The translations under genes were made by a program, and so were the position numbers. This document shows, piece by piece, positions 23,878 through 33,700 of a DNA stretch of 64,000 nucleotides. The notes under the pieces were generated by a model. The model saw nothing but the letters and a program-made list of their open reading frames with translations, did no database searches and was not told the DNA's origin. Positions within the stretch are counted from its first letter, which is position 1, and the number at the start of each line of letters is the position of its first letter. Source of the DNA: Nitrosospira multiformis (GTDB taxonomy: Bacteria > Pseudomonadota > Gammaproteobacteria > Burkholderiales > Nitrosomonadaceae); NCBI GenBank assembly GCA_017306155.1, contig JAFKJB010000008.1:104238-168237 (forward strand). The letters are read 5' to 3'.

Positions 23878-26502
23878 ATGAAACGGATTCCTTTTGCTCT
23901 GGTTGGTCTGCTTTGCGTTCCGTCGGCACCCGCATGGGCGAGTCAAGAGATAGAGCAGCCGAAACAGTTTTCCCGGAAAAGTATTTCGTCTCACCTGGTA
24001 GCCGACGCCTCATCCATGAATCCCAGGCAGGCGGATGGCCCTGTTTCACTGGCGCGAAATGAGGCCCCCTCGGGAACGCTGGTAATGGAAACGACAGCCG
24101 CAGTCACACCCGCAACCACACCCGGTCAACCTCAGGCCGATGAATCGGATGGCAGCGACAAGCCGGGTAAGGATAGAGGGGACAAAGGGAGCAAGGAAGA
24201 CAAGAAGAACAAGGAGAATAGGGAGAACAAGGACGGCGAGGAGAAGAAAGATGATACGCCGGTGGTTCAAAAGGAAACCGTGTTCAAGGAAATGGTTGTC
24301 ACCGGGGAGACGGAGCGGGATACGCACTTTACTTCGCCCTCGACACGCGTGACGCGGACCCAGATCGAGCGGCAGAATGCGCAGACCACGGAAGAAGTGC
24401 TCAAGTATATGCCCAGCCTGCAGATTCGCCAGCGTTACGTGGGCGATCCCAACGGCGTTCTGGGCATCCGCGGCGCGGATATGTTCTCGACCGCGCGCAA
24501 CATGGTTTATGCCGACGGCCTGCCTTTGCACAACTTCCTGCAGGCAACCTACAACGGCGCACCGCGCTGGTCACTGGTAGGCCCGAACGAGATCGATTCC
24601 GTCGATGTCGTGTACGGCCCCTTCTCGGCCGAGTACAGCGGCAACTCGATTGGCGGCGTCATCAACATAAAAACGCGCATGCCGCACAAGCAGGAATTCT
24701 ACGTCGAGAGCAGTCTGTTCATCCAGCCCTTCAAGATTTATGGCCCGGACAAGGGGACGTTCATAGGCGACCGGCAGTATGTCTCGTACGGTAACCGGAT
24801 TCAGGACAAATTTACGGTATTTCTTGCCTACAACCGGCTGGAAGCGCAGAGCCAGCCGATGTCTTATTTCATCGACAACACCGGCTTGCGCAATGTACCT
24901 GGAGAAACGGCGGTAGGCGGGGGTATCGGGGTGCTTGACAGCCGTGGCACTCCGAGCATCATCTATGGCGACACCGGACCGGAAAAGGTGAATACCCACT
25001 TGTTCAAGGGTAAATTCGGGTATGACATTACTTCCAATCTTCAGGCACTCTTTACAGTAGCATACGAGGACCGCACGCGTAACGGCAATAACGTACAAAA
25101 TTTCCTGACCACCACATCCGGTCAACCGTTCTGGGGCGGACGAGCTTCCCTGAATGGAACAGGGTTCAACGTGGTGCAAAAAGGCTTTGGTGGCAACCAG
25201 GACAAGCGCGAGACGCTGAATCTGGGTTTGTCGCTTCGGGGCGCCTTGACTCCTGACTGGAACATCGATACCACCATGAGCTATTTCGATGTCCTGAAGG
25301 ATATTCGCGCTTCCGCCTTTTTCAATCAGGATGATCCGGCTAATACCGAGGCTGGGCAACTCCAGGATTTCCGGAGATTCAGCTGGTTGAATTACGATCT
25401 CAAGTTGAGCGCACCCGTGCTGCTGGGTAATGACAAAGTATCGTTTCTGGCCGGATATCACTTCGACCAGTACAACCTGAGTTTCCGGCAATATTCCCTG
25501 ACTGATTATTCGACCTTGGCCCGCGGCGCGTTGCAGGCCAGTCGGAACAACGATGGGCAGACATCGATGCATGCCATGTTTGCCCAATCCACATTCCGAT
25601 TCCTGCCACAATGGGATGTTACCGCGGGCGTACGCCAGGAGTGGTGGGCGGCAACGAAGGGGGTCGTGGGCAATCTCGAGGTGCCGGATCGGTCCCTGGC
25701 GGCGACCTCACCCAAAGTTTCAGTAGGATATGAGCCGGGACAGTGGAAAGTCCGCTATTCGTTCGGGCGCGCCCATCGTTTTCCGGTTATTGCGGAGCTT
25801 TATCAATCCTTGAGCACGCCCACGAGCATACTGACCGCGAATGCAAGGCTCAAGCCCGAAAATGGTGTGCACCATAACTTCATGGTCGAGTATGGGCTGC
25901 CGAAGGGCTATATCCGGGTAAATGCCTTTCGGGATGATATCAAGGATGCCATCCAGCAGGTAAATACTGTCTCGGGTGTAGTTATTACCAGTGGATTCCA
26001 GAATATCGGCCAGACCAGCACGACCGGAGTGGAACTGATCTACGATCAAAGGCGGGTTCTGGGTTCAAAACTCGATTTCATGTTCAACGGCACCTGGATG
26101 AACGCGAAAGTGGAAAAAGGACCGATGGTGGATTTCACTACCTCCACCGGCGTACCCGCTGACTATAACCTAACCGGCAAACAGATCATTCGCCTGCCGC
26201 ACTGGCGAGCCAATTTTTTCGGCACTTATCATATGACCGAGGCTTGGGATATCTCTCTCTCAGGCCGATATACCAGCGACTCGTTCAACGATCCCGACAA
26301 CGGGGACCATGTAAACAACGTATTCGGCGCCCAGAGCGATTTCTTCTTCATGGACTTCAAGACCAGCTACCGTCACAAGTTTCAGAACGGTCTTAAAAGC
26401 CGGTTTTCATTTGGTATCAGCAACCTCAATAACGATAAAGCCTGGGTGTTTCATCCCTATCCGCAACGCACCTACCTGGTCGAGGCTGCATTCAGTTATT
26501 AA
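23878..26502 (+). CDS. TonB-dependent outer-membrane receptor
   Basis: Outer-membrane active-transport receptor, 874 residues. A signal peptide ends near AWA-S (residue 21). Then comes an extra N-terminal region of about 110 residues, including a highly charged Lys/Asp/Glu stretch at about 81-130 (KGSKEDKKNKENRENKDGEE), before the TonB-box-like ETVFKEMVVTGE. The plug has TEEVLKYMPSLQIR, GIRGADMFSTARNMVYADG and DVVYGPFSAEYSGNSIGGVIN; the barrel ends AAFSY. It is not a classical siderophore receptor by its plug. Together with the preceding His/Cys-rich BNR protein it may import a metal or metal complex; the substrate is unknown. Confidence 0.9.
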   Translation: MKRIPFALVGLLCVPSAPAWASQEIEQPKQFSRKSISSHLVADASSMNPRQADGPVSLARNEAPSGTLVMETTAAVTPATTPGQPQADESDGSDKPGKDRGDKGSKEDKKNKENRENKDGEEKKDDTPVVQKETVFKEMVVTGETERDTHFTSPSTRVTRTQIERQNAQTTEEVLKYMPSLQIRQRYVGDPNGVLGIRGADMFSTARNMVYADGLPLHNFLQATYNGAPRWSLVGPNEIDSVDVVYGPFSAEYSGNSIGGVINIKTRMPHKQEFYVESSLFIQPFKIYGPDKGTFIGDRQYVSYGNRIQDKFTVFLAYNRLEAQSQPMSYFIDNTGLRNVPGETAVGGGIGVLDSRGTPSIIYGDTGPEKVNTHLFKGKFGYDITSNLQALFTVAYEDRTRNGNNVQNFLTTTSGQPFWGGRASLNGTGFNVVQKGFGGNQDKRETLNLGLSLRGALTPDWNIDTTMSYFDVLKDIRASAFFNQDDPANTEAGQLQDFRRFSWLNYDLKLSAPVLLGNDKVSFLAGYHFDQYNLSFRQYSLTDYSTLARGALQASRNNDGQTSMHAMFAQSTFRFLPQWDVTAGVRQEWWAATKGVVGNLEVPDRSLAATSPKVSVGYEPGQWKVRYSFGRAHRFPVIAELYQSLSTPTSILTANARLKPENGVHHNFMVEYGLPKGYIRVNAFRDDIKDAIQQVNTVSGVVITSGFQNIGQTSTTGVELIYDQRRVLGSKLDFMFNGTWMNAKVEKGPMVDFTTSTGVPADYNLTGKQIIRLPHWRANFFGTYHMTEAWDISLSGRYTSDSFNDPDNGDHVNNVFGAQSDFFFMDFKTSYRHKFQNGLKSRFSFGISNLNNDKAWVFHPYPQRTYLVEAAFSY

Positions 26503-26511
26503 GGAGATCGC

Positions 26512-26529
26512 CCGGAACTGGGTTTCCGG
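26512..26529. terminator. Small hairpin between convergent genes
   Basis: CCGGAA-CTGGGT-TTCCGG, a perfect 6-base stem lying in the 37-base gap between the TonB receptor stop and the serB stop. No U-run follows on either strand, so termination is only a possibility. Confidence 0.35.
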
Positions 26530-26539
26530 TCCCGGCTGC

Positions 26540-27370
26540 TCATTCAAACAGGTTGATGACGCCATCGAGCCCGACATGGTTGAGCGCATAAGTGGCTCTT
26601 GCCTGTACCACCGGTTTTGCATGGTAAGCAATGCTGACCCCTGCCTCCTCCATCATTTTGAGATCATTGGCCCCATCGCCGATGGCAATGACCTGTTCCC
26701 GCTTCAGTCCCAGTTCTTCGCGCACTTTTTTCAGCACTTCACCTTTTCCGGTCGCCCCGATGATATCGCCCAATACCTTGCCTGTCAGCTTACCGTCCGA
26801 GACCTCAATGCGATTGGCCACGGCATAGTCGAGAGCCAGCCTGGTTTTTACCCTGTCGGTAAAAAAAGTGAATCCGCCGGAAATGACCATGCTTTTGAGG
26901 CCAGCGGATTTCATGCGCTGCAGCATCGTTTCCGCCCCGGGGCTCAATCGAACCCGTTCGTCATATACCCGCTGCAGCACGTCTTCATCCAGCCCCCCCA
27001 GCAATGCCGTCCGGAGCCGCAGGCTTTCGGCAAAGACGATTTCTCCGCGCATGGTCCTCTGGGTAATTTCCGCGACTTGCGCCTTTACGCCCTGCATATC
27101 CGCGATCTCATCGATGGATTCGATCGCGAGCAGGGTCGAATCCATATCCATTGCAACCAGCCCGAAATCGGATAGCCGCGCCGAAGGGTCGACGAAAGCA
27201 AAATCAAGGCCGGCCTCAGCACAATAGGCGGCCACTTCTTCCCGCCGGGTTGCATTTCTAAGCCGGAAGGCTTGACCCGTAATACGTTCGATATGGTTTG
27301 CGCCGACCAGTTTCGCCAGTTCCCTTAAATCGCTGTTCTGGATTTCGAGTCCTTGTATGATGAGATTCAT
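26540..27370 (-). CDS. serB: Phosphoserine phosphatase
   Basis: HAD-superfamily phosphatase catalysing the last step of serine synthesis, 276 residues. The catalytic DMDSTLL motif (nucleophile Asp near residue 73) is followed by SIDEIAD, then MVISGGFTFF (motif II), the Lys region and IGDGANDLKMM (motif III/IV). The N-terminal 70 residues resemble the regulatory part of the family. It converges with the TonB receptor gene and appears to be a single-gene unit. Confidence 0.95.
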   Translation of the reverse strand: MNLIIQGLEIQNSDLRELAKLVGANHIERITGQAFRLRNATRREEVAAYCAEAGLDFAFVDPSARLSDFGLVAMDMDSTLLAIESIDEIADMQGVKAQVAEITQRTMRGEIVFAESLRLRTALLGGLDEDVLQRVYDERVRLSPGAETMLQRMKSAGLKSMVISGGFTFFTDRVKTRLALDYAVANRIEVSDGKLTGKVLGDIIGATGKGEVLKKVREELGLKREQVIAIGDGANDLKMMEEAGVSIAYHAKPVVQARATYALNHVGLDGVINLFE

Positions 27371-27849
27371 GTTTGTTGTTCCAGTTTATTATCAAGAATG
27401 TCCGGCAGCCTGCAAGGAAAGCCGAAGGAACTCCGTTCGGCAGGGCCGGTGGCATTTCCTGTGAATGGGCGTGGGGCAGTTAGAGCCTTGCCCCTGCATG
27501 CGGGTGGCGGCAATCAAAGTCAATCAGTTACCGCCTGCAATATTGAAAGAAGCGGGTGTTTTTAGCGGAAGCGGATATTTCTCATAAACCTGGCATTTTG
27601 CCATCAATCTCCAATAACTTCCATATGCATTCTCTATCTTGATCCCCTCGCCATCTCTCGAGCAATGAGGCCAACCTGGGCTGATTCTCGAAGAAGCCTG
27701 CTTTTCAGGGTTATATAATCCTGATATCAGCTTTTCCAGTTTCGAGCGATCATCGGGAACGTGCTAAAACCGGGGATCGCACAATCGGTTCATTCATCGG
27801 TAATAATAATCATCCAAAGTATTTCTATATAGAGTCGGAGTTGAAAATC
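27371..27849. other. 479-base divergent intergenic region
   Basis: Upstream of both serB (leftward) and the SH3 lipoprotein gene (rightward). A TATAAT at 27714-27719 points toward the lipoprotein gene but has no convincing -35. No gene or structured RNA was recognised. Confidence 0.5.
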
Positions 27850-28713
27850 GTGAAATTACTCAGCCAGGCCCTCAGACTTCACAGATATCTGAAAATATGG
27901 CCAGGGAAAATATCCGCTCGGGTCGTATTCGTGCTTATTGGTATGAATATTGCCGCGTGCAGCCATATCCAGAAAGTGCATTCGCCCGCACCCGAGGCGG
28001 CAGGAAATTTCCATCTCACCCGTGAAACGGCACAGTTTGAGTTCGGCTGCAGCAAGCTGCAGGCGGAAAGGGAAGCGCAGCAGCAGGAAATTCAACGCCT
28101 GCAGAAATTGCTGGCAGAGAAAGAGGCCTACATTCGCAGTCAGGAAGTGCGGCAGCAGGATCAGCAAAAAACCTTGCAGGAAACCAGCAACCGCGCTGCG
28201 CATGCTCAGGTCAGGCTCAGGCGGCTTGCCACCCGTCCTGCCGCCGCCTCTACCATAGCAGAGGTTGAAATGGTCATGGAAAACCTGAAATCTTCCCCTT
28301 TTACGGGTTCCAAGCCGATTCTGCAGAACCAGGCGCAACGGTTGCTGAACGCAGCGATTTCCGCATATGAGGGAGGCAATTATGCCGCTGCAATGGATTA
28401 TGCCTCTCAGGCGCGTGAATTCATCAACATGATGAAGAACAACCGCGCGCGCCAGATTCCGGACGCACACCAGGTCACTGTCCTGTTCCAGGTGCCCATT
28501 CCGCTGCGCGCCAGTGCCAACACTAATTTGCGTGAAAAACCGGGATTGAGGGCTCCGATTCTAGGAGTGCTGAAAAAAGAGTCGGTCATGACGGCGGAGG
28601 CCTATAGGGGGGAGTGGCTGAAAATTCTTACTGCGGATGGCCGATCGGGATGGATATTCAGTACGCTGGTGGAGGCGCAGGTGGCTAAGGGAATCGAGAT
28701 GGTTGTCAAATGA
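27850..28713 (+). CDS. Lipoprotein with coiled coil and SH3 domain
   Basis: A 287-residue envelope protein from a GTG start (GGAG 9 bases upstream; TTG 27841 is the alternative). A long positively charged N-terminus and VVFVLIGMNIAAC form a lipoprotein signal with the lipobox Cys near residue 37. Next is a Gln/Glu-rich coiled coil (QQEIQRLQKLLAEKEAYIR), a helical region resembling TPR-like packing (YAAAMDYASQAREF), and a C-terminal bacterial SH3 domain (ASANTNLREKPGLRAPILG, then WLKILTADGRSGWIF). SH3 domains of this type often bind peptidoglycan. Function is otherwise unknown. Confidence 0.78.
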   Translation: MKLLSQALRLHRYLKIWPGKISARVVFVLIGMNIAACSHIQKVHSPAPEAAGNFHLTRETAQFEFGCSKLQAEREAQQQEIQRLQKLLAEKEAYIRSQEVRQQDQQKTLQETSNRAAHAQVRLRRLATRPAAASTIAEVEMVMENLKSSPFTGSKPILQNQAQRLLNAAISAYEGGNYAAAMDYASQAREFINMMKNNRARQIPDAHQVTVLFQVPIPLRASANTNLREKPGLRAPILGVLKKESVMTAEAYRGEWLKILTADGRSGWIFSTLVEAQVAKGIEMVVK

Positions 28714-28717
28714 GATT

Positions 28718-30571
28718 TTAGCGGGAAAAATATGCCTGATTGCGACCGGCGCGTTTGGCTTCATAAAGCGCATTGTCGGCGCGGGAGAATATTTCTGTCG
28801 TTGTATTGTCTTCGGGTCGGCACTCCACGGCCCCGATACTCACCGTGATCGAGATCGTCGATTTTCCGGCCGGGCAGGTCAGGTTTTCGACATGCGCGCG
28901 GATGCGCTCAGCGGTTTTGATAGCCTGATCGATAGAGGTCTCGACCAGGATGATGAGAAATTCATCACCGCCATAGCGTGCTGCATAATCAATACTGCGG
29001 ATCGACTGGAGAAGTACTTGCGCAACCTTGGCCAGGATTTTGTCCCCGGTAATATGGCCGTATGTGTCGTTGAGTGTCTTGAAATAGTCAATATCCAGCA
29101 TTAGCAGTGCGAAGGGGCGCCGCGTGCGCCTGAACCGCGCGAGTTGATCGGCAAGGATGGCATCGAGCTTGTTGCGATTATAGAGGCCGGTGAGACTATC
29201 GGTAATCGAGAGTGTTTCAAGCATCCGGTTTTGTTGTTGCATGGCTTCATGTGCAGCCATGATTTCGGCGTGGCTTCGGCGCAATCTGCCTGCCATCTGA
29301 TCGAATAACCTTGTGAGATGACCGATCTCATCATTCCGTATCGCTGAGAGCCGCACTTCCAGATCGCCATCTGCGATCCGGTCCGCCGCACCCATAAGAC
29401 GTTGCAGCGGCACGACGATCGAGCGCCCCATCTGGAATGCTGCGACGGCTACTATCAGAACCAGCGTACCGACCAGTATCAGGAACATATTGCGCAGCTC
29501 TATCCAGGCGCCATAGACCGCGGCCCGGTCGCGCTCCGCCAGAATGGCAAGGGGGAATTCCCGGGATACATCTGCCAGGCCGATTACTTCACGATGGGTC
29601 AATCCCTCGAAGAACAGGGATTCGCGGGGCTGTGCGAGAAGATTCCGCAACACGGCGGGATCGAGGCGGGTCATGGTTCCTCTCTCCGTCTGACTGCCCG
29701 TGAGAATTCGGCCATCTGAATCCAGCAGAAGCACTTCGCCGGGCGGCGATGTTGCGGAACTCTTCAAATGAGGTTGCAGGTTGTGCAGGTCAAGCACGGC
29801 TACCAGGGCGCCCATCAATACGTTGTCGTATGACAATACCGGAACCGCGACGCTGAGCGTCGCAGTATTGTACTGCTCGTTCCAGTGAGGGGGGGCGATC
29901 ACCAGGCCTTCCGTGACCGAGTTTTGCGGCCACTCATCGGGGAATGTTGCTTCCGCGGGTTTTTCGGCACTGCTGGCGATAATTTTTCCGGATGCATTCA
30001 TCACGGTCAACTCCTGTATCGTGTCAAGCTTTTCCTGAACAGATTGCAGGTAACGCGCGAGAGCTCCCGGATGTTTGACTGGTATATCCGCGCGGCGTTG
30101 ATAAGATGCAGACAATGCTTCGATGACCACCCCGGATGCCGCGGTAACGTGCGCTTCATGCACGCGCCTGTCGAGCCAGAATTCTATTTCCCGTCCCGCA
30201 TAATCCGTGAGAGCGCGAAGCTCGCGCGTGACGTTGGCATTGATTTGCGCTTCACTCTGCCTGAATGTCAATAATCCGAGCCCCAGCGACGGGATCAGCG
30301 TAGCCAAGGTGGCGAACACTACGAGTTTGCTCTTAATGCTCCTTAATCCAAGCCCCCGCGACGGGGTCAGTCTGGTCATGGTGGTGAACACCACGAGTTT
30401 GCTCTTAATACTCCTTAATCCGAGCCCCAGCGACGGGATCAGTCTGGCCATGGTGGTGAACATCATGAGTTTGTTCTTAATGCTCTTTAATCCGAGCCCC
30501 TGCGATAGAATCAGCCTGGCCATGTTGACGAACACCACGAGCTTGTTCTTAACGCGCTTTAGAAACGCCAT
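28718..30571 (-). CDS. Diguanylate cyclase with repeated N-terminal membrane segment
   Basis: A 617-residue membrane diguanylate cyclase making c-di-GMP. Residues 6-101 are four copies of a 24-residue unit (type SIKSKLVVFATLATLIPSLG). The last copy leads into the first membrane helix of an ordinary dCache sensor (about 105-345). Next come a second helix (FLILVGTLVLIVAVAAF), a HAMP domain (RSIVVPLQRLMGAADRIADG), a short coiled coil and the GGDEF domain. The active site GGDEF at 534-538 is intact, and RSID five residues before it forms the inhibitory I-site. It lies 196 bases downstream of mfd in the same direction. The extra three copies look like a recent in-frame expansion. Confidence 0.9.
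   Translation of the reverse strand: MAFLKRVKNKLVVFVNMARLILSQGLGLKSIKNKLMMFTTMARLIPSLGLGLRSIKSKLVVFTTMTRLTPSRGLGLRSIKSKLVVFATLATLIPSLGLGLLTFRQSEAQINANVTRELRALTDYAGREIEFWLDRRVHEAHVTAASGVVIEALSASYQRRADIPVKHPGALARYLQSVQEKLDTIQELTVMNASGKIIASSAEKPAEATFPDEWPQNSVTEGLVIAPPHWNEQYNTATLSVAVPVLSYDNVLMGALVAVLDLHNLQPHLKSSATSPPGEVLLLDSDGRILTGSQTERGTMTRLDPAVLRNLLAQPRESLFFEGLTHREVIGLADVSREFPLAILAERDRAAVYGAWIELRNMFLILVGTLVLIVAVAAFQMGRSIVVPLQRLMGAADRIADGDLEVRLSAIRNDEIGHLTRLFDQMAGRLRRSHAEIMAAHEAMQQQNRMLETLSITDSLTGLYNRNKLDAILADQLARFRRTRRPFALLMLDIDYFKTLNDTYGHITGDKILAKVAQVLLQSIRSIDYAARYGGDEFLIILVETSIDQAIKTAERIRAHVENLTCPAGKSTISITVSIGAVECRPEDNTTTEIFSRADNALYEAKRAGRNQAYFSR
30269..30556 (-). repeat. Four tandem 72-bp coding repeats
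   Basis: Four in-frame 72-base units encode residues 6-29, 30-53, 54-77 and 78-101 of the diguanylate cyclase. The copies share strings such as CGAGTTTGCTCTTAAT but have diverged at several bases, so the expansion is not brand new. The unit nearest the sensor domain is the most hydrophobic. Confidence 0.92.
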
Positions 30572-30767
30572 TGGACGGAATTCCGGATAAAGATTTACTC
30601 AGCGGATAAACACTGTCAAAAATTCAGCAGCATTATTCCAAAAAACAGCGATTGAAATAAGGGTTGCGGATCGCTAATTCAATGCTCCGGGAACGATGCG
30701 CAATTCGATATATCCCGTTCCCGCTTCCACCACCGAGAATGCGTTACTTTCCACCCTATCTTCTATC

Positions 30768-33700
30768 TTATGTGCTCAATTCGGTAAACAAGTCCATTAT
30801 CCGCGCAACCCGTTCCCTCACTCCCGCGATACGCGTTTTTATTTTCAATCGATCAGGTCCGGAAAGCTGATAGTCGCGGCTGCGCTGAAGAAGGGCGACA
30901 ATCTTTGCGGCATCCACGGGGGGATTGGGCATAAACTGAACCTGAATGGATTCGCTGCTTGCCTCAACGCGGACGATTCCCAGCGGCGCCGCAGCGATGC
31001 GTAAACGGTGGCAATCGAGCAATGCCCTGACCGGATCCGGTAATAGGCCGAAGCGGTCCGTCAATTCAATCTGCATTTCATCCAGTTGTTCATCGCCGGT
31101 GCAATTGGCCATGCGTTTGTACAGGATCAGCCGCTCGTGTATATCGCTGCAATAATCCTCGGGCAGCAAAGCGGGAACATGCAGGTTGATCTCGGTGGCA
31201 ACGCCAAGGGGGTGCTGCATGTCGGGTTCTTTGCCTTCCTTCAGTGACCGCACGGCCGCATCCAGCATGCTGGCGTAGAGGCTGAAGCCGATTTCCTGAA
31301 TCTCGCCGCTTTGGGATTCCCCGAGGACTTCACCGGCACCGCGAATCTCGAGATCATGCATGGCGAGATAGAAGCCTGCCCCGAGCTCTTCCATGGACTG
31401 AATGGCCTCCAGGCGCTTTCTGGCCTGAGCCCCCAGTGCCTCCTCCTCCGGTATCAGCAGGTAGGCATAAGCCTGATGATGCGAGCGTCCTACCCGCCCA
31501 CGCAGTTGATGCAGTTGCGCCAGCCCGAATTTATCCGCCCGATGGATGATAATGGTATTGGCCGTGGGCACATCGATGCCGGTTTCGATGATGGTTGTAC
31601 AAAGCAGCAGATTGAATCGCTGCTGGTAGAAATCTTTCATCACATGTTCCAGCTCGCGTTCCCGCATTTGTCCGTGCGCGATGCCTATTCGTGCTTCGGG
31701 CAGCAGGCGGGCAAGCTTGTCATGCATCGTCTGGATGGTACTCACCTCGTTATGTAAAAAGTATATCTGCCCGCCCCGCTTCAGCTCCCGCAGACAGGCC
31801 TCGCGGATGATTCCCTCGGAAAAACGGTTTACAAAGGTTTTGATGGCCAGCCGCCGTTGCGGCGCCGTTGCAATGACGGAGAAATCGCGCAGCCCCTCCA
31901 ATGACATGGCCAGGGTGCGCGGAATAGGCGTGGCGGTAAGCGTCAGGATATCCACTTCAGAACGGAGGTTTTTCAACTGCTCCTTGTGGCGCACACCAAA
32001 ACGGTGCTCCTCGTCGATAATGACCAGGCCCAGGTTTTTGAATCCGACACCTTTCTGGATCAGCTTATGCGTACCGATCACAATATCTATCTGCCCGTCC
32101 GCCAGGCCTGCCAGCGCCTGGGCCTGCTCCTTGCCTGAACGGAAACGCGACAGCTCGGCAATTTTGACCGGCCATTCCTCGGCAATCAGACCGAAGCGAT
32201 CCGAAAAATTCTGGAAATGCTGTTCCGCCAGCAACGTGGTAGGGACCAGCACCGCGACCTGCCTGCCGTCCGCGACAGCGACAAAAGCCGCCCTTAGTGC
32301 CACCTCCGTTTTGCCAAAACCGACATCCCCGCAGATGAGCCTGTCCATGGGTCGGGCAGAGGTCAGGTCGTCGATTACCGCAGCGATGGCGGTCGCCTGA
32401 TCCGGTGTTTCCTCGAATCCGAAACCTTCGACGAAGGCCTCGTAATCCTGCTCTTTCAGGCGAAATGCGTGCCCAACGCGGGCAGCGCGCTGGGCATAGA
32501 TGTTGAGCAGTTCCGCTGCCGAATCGCGTACCTGCTGCATCGCCTTGCGCTTTGCCTTATCCCACTGGCCGCTGCCCAGCTTGTGCAGGGGTGCGGACTC
32601 CGGTGAAGCGCCGCTGTATCGACCGATAAGATGCAGTTGCGAGACAGGTACGTACAGCTTGTCGCCACCGGCGTATTCCAGCGACAGAAACTCGGTTTCA
32701 CCTTCTCCCAGATCCATGCTGATGAGCCCGAGATAACGGCCTATGCCGTGTTGTTCATGTACGACCGGATCGCCTGCCTTGATCTCGGACAGATCGCGCA
32801 GAACAGCATCGGCAACCGCACTGGTTTTGCGTGAATCCCGTTCACTCCGGCCGTGCAAGTGTCTGGCATAGAGTTCGCTCTCGGTTACAAAGGCTATTCC
32901 TTCCGCCGGGTATATGAAGCCATTGTGCAATGGCCCCACACCGAGCATGAAGGGTTTGGCGCTTGCGTGAAATTGCGCATAGTTGTCGCATATGACCGGA
33001 TTGAGCCTGTATTGCTTCAAATGATCGGCAATCAACTCACGTCTCCCCAGACTTTCGGCAAGAAGCAGCGTTCTTCCACCTCCGGAGGATGCGAATCCGG
33101 CAATAAAGGCAGAAAGTTTTTCTGCCGGATTCACGGCGCGACGGTCGATCTGGAGCGTGGGCAAAGGAGTGCTGAAACCTTGCACTTCGACTCCATCGGT
33201 TTTCGTCGCCTGTTTTTCCGACGGAATCTCAATGCGGGGATAGGGCTTCAGCGCGCCGAAGAATGTGTCCGTGGTAAGGAATAACTCTGCGGGTTTCAGC
33301 AGGGGCCGGTCATTATCGCCCCGCAGAAGCTGATACCGCGCCTGAGTGTCCTGCCAGAAACTCTCTATCGTTTGATAGAGTTCATGATGCAGGCACAACA
33401 GCGCCGTTTGCGGTAGGTAATCGAACAGCGTAGCAGTGTGCTCGAAAAAAAGAGGCAGGTAGTACTCGATGCCAGCGGGACTGCCGCCCTTGCTGATGTC
33501 CTTGTAAATCAGACTCCTGGAAGGATCTCCCTCGAATTTTTCACGGAATCTGCCTCGAAAGCGGGTTCGGCCTTCCTCGTCGAGAGGAAATTCACGTGCC
33601 GGAAGTAATCGTATCTCGGTGACGGGATAAACGCTTCTCTGGGTGTCGACATCAAATGTACGGATGGTTTCGATTTCGTTATCGAGCAGGTCGATCCGGT

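Noticed and set aside
24571-25611. 346-codon leftward frame inside the TonB receptor
   Set aside because: Lies opposite a complete receptor barrel and lacks domain similarity.
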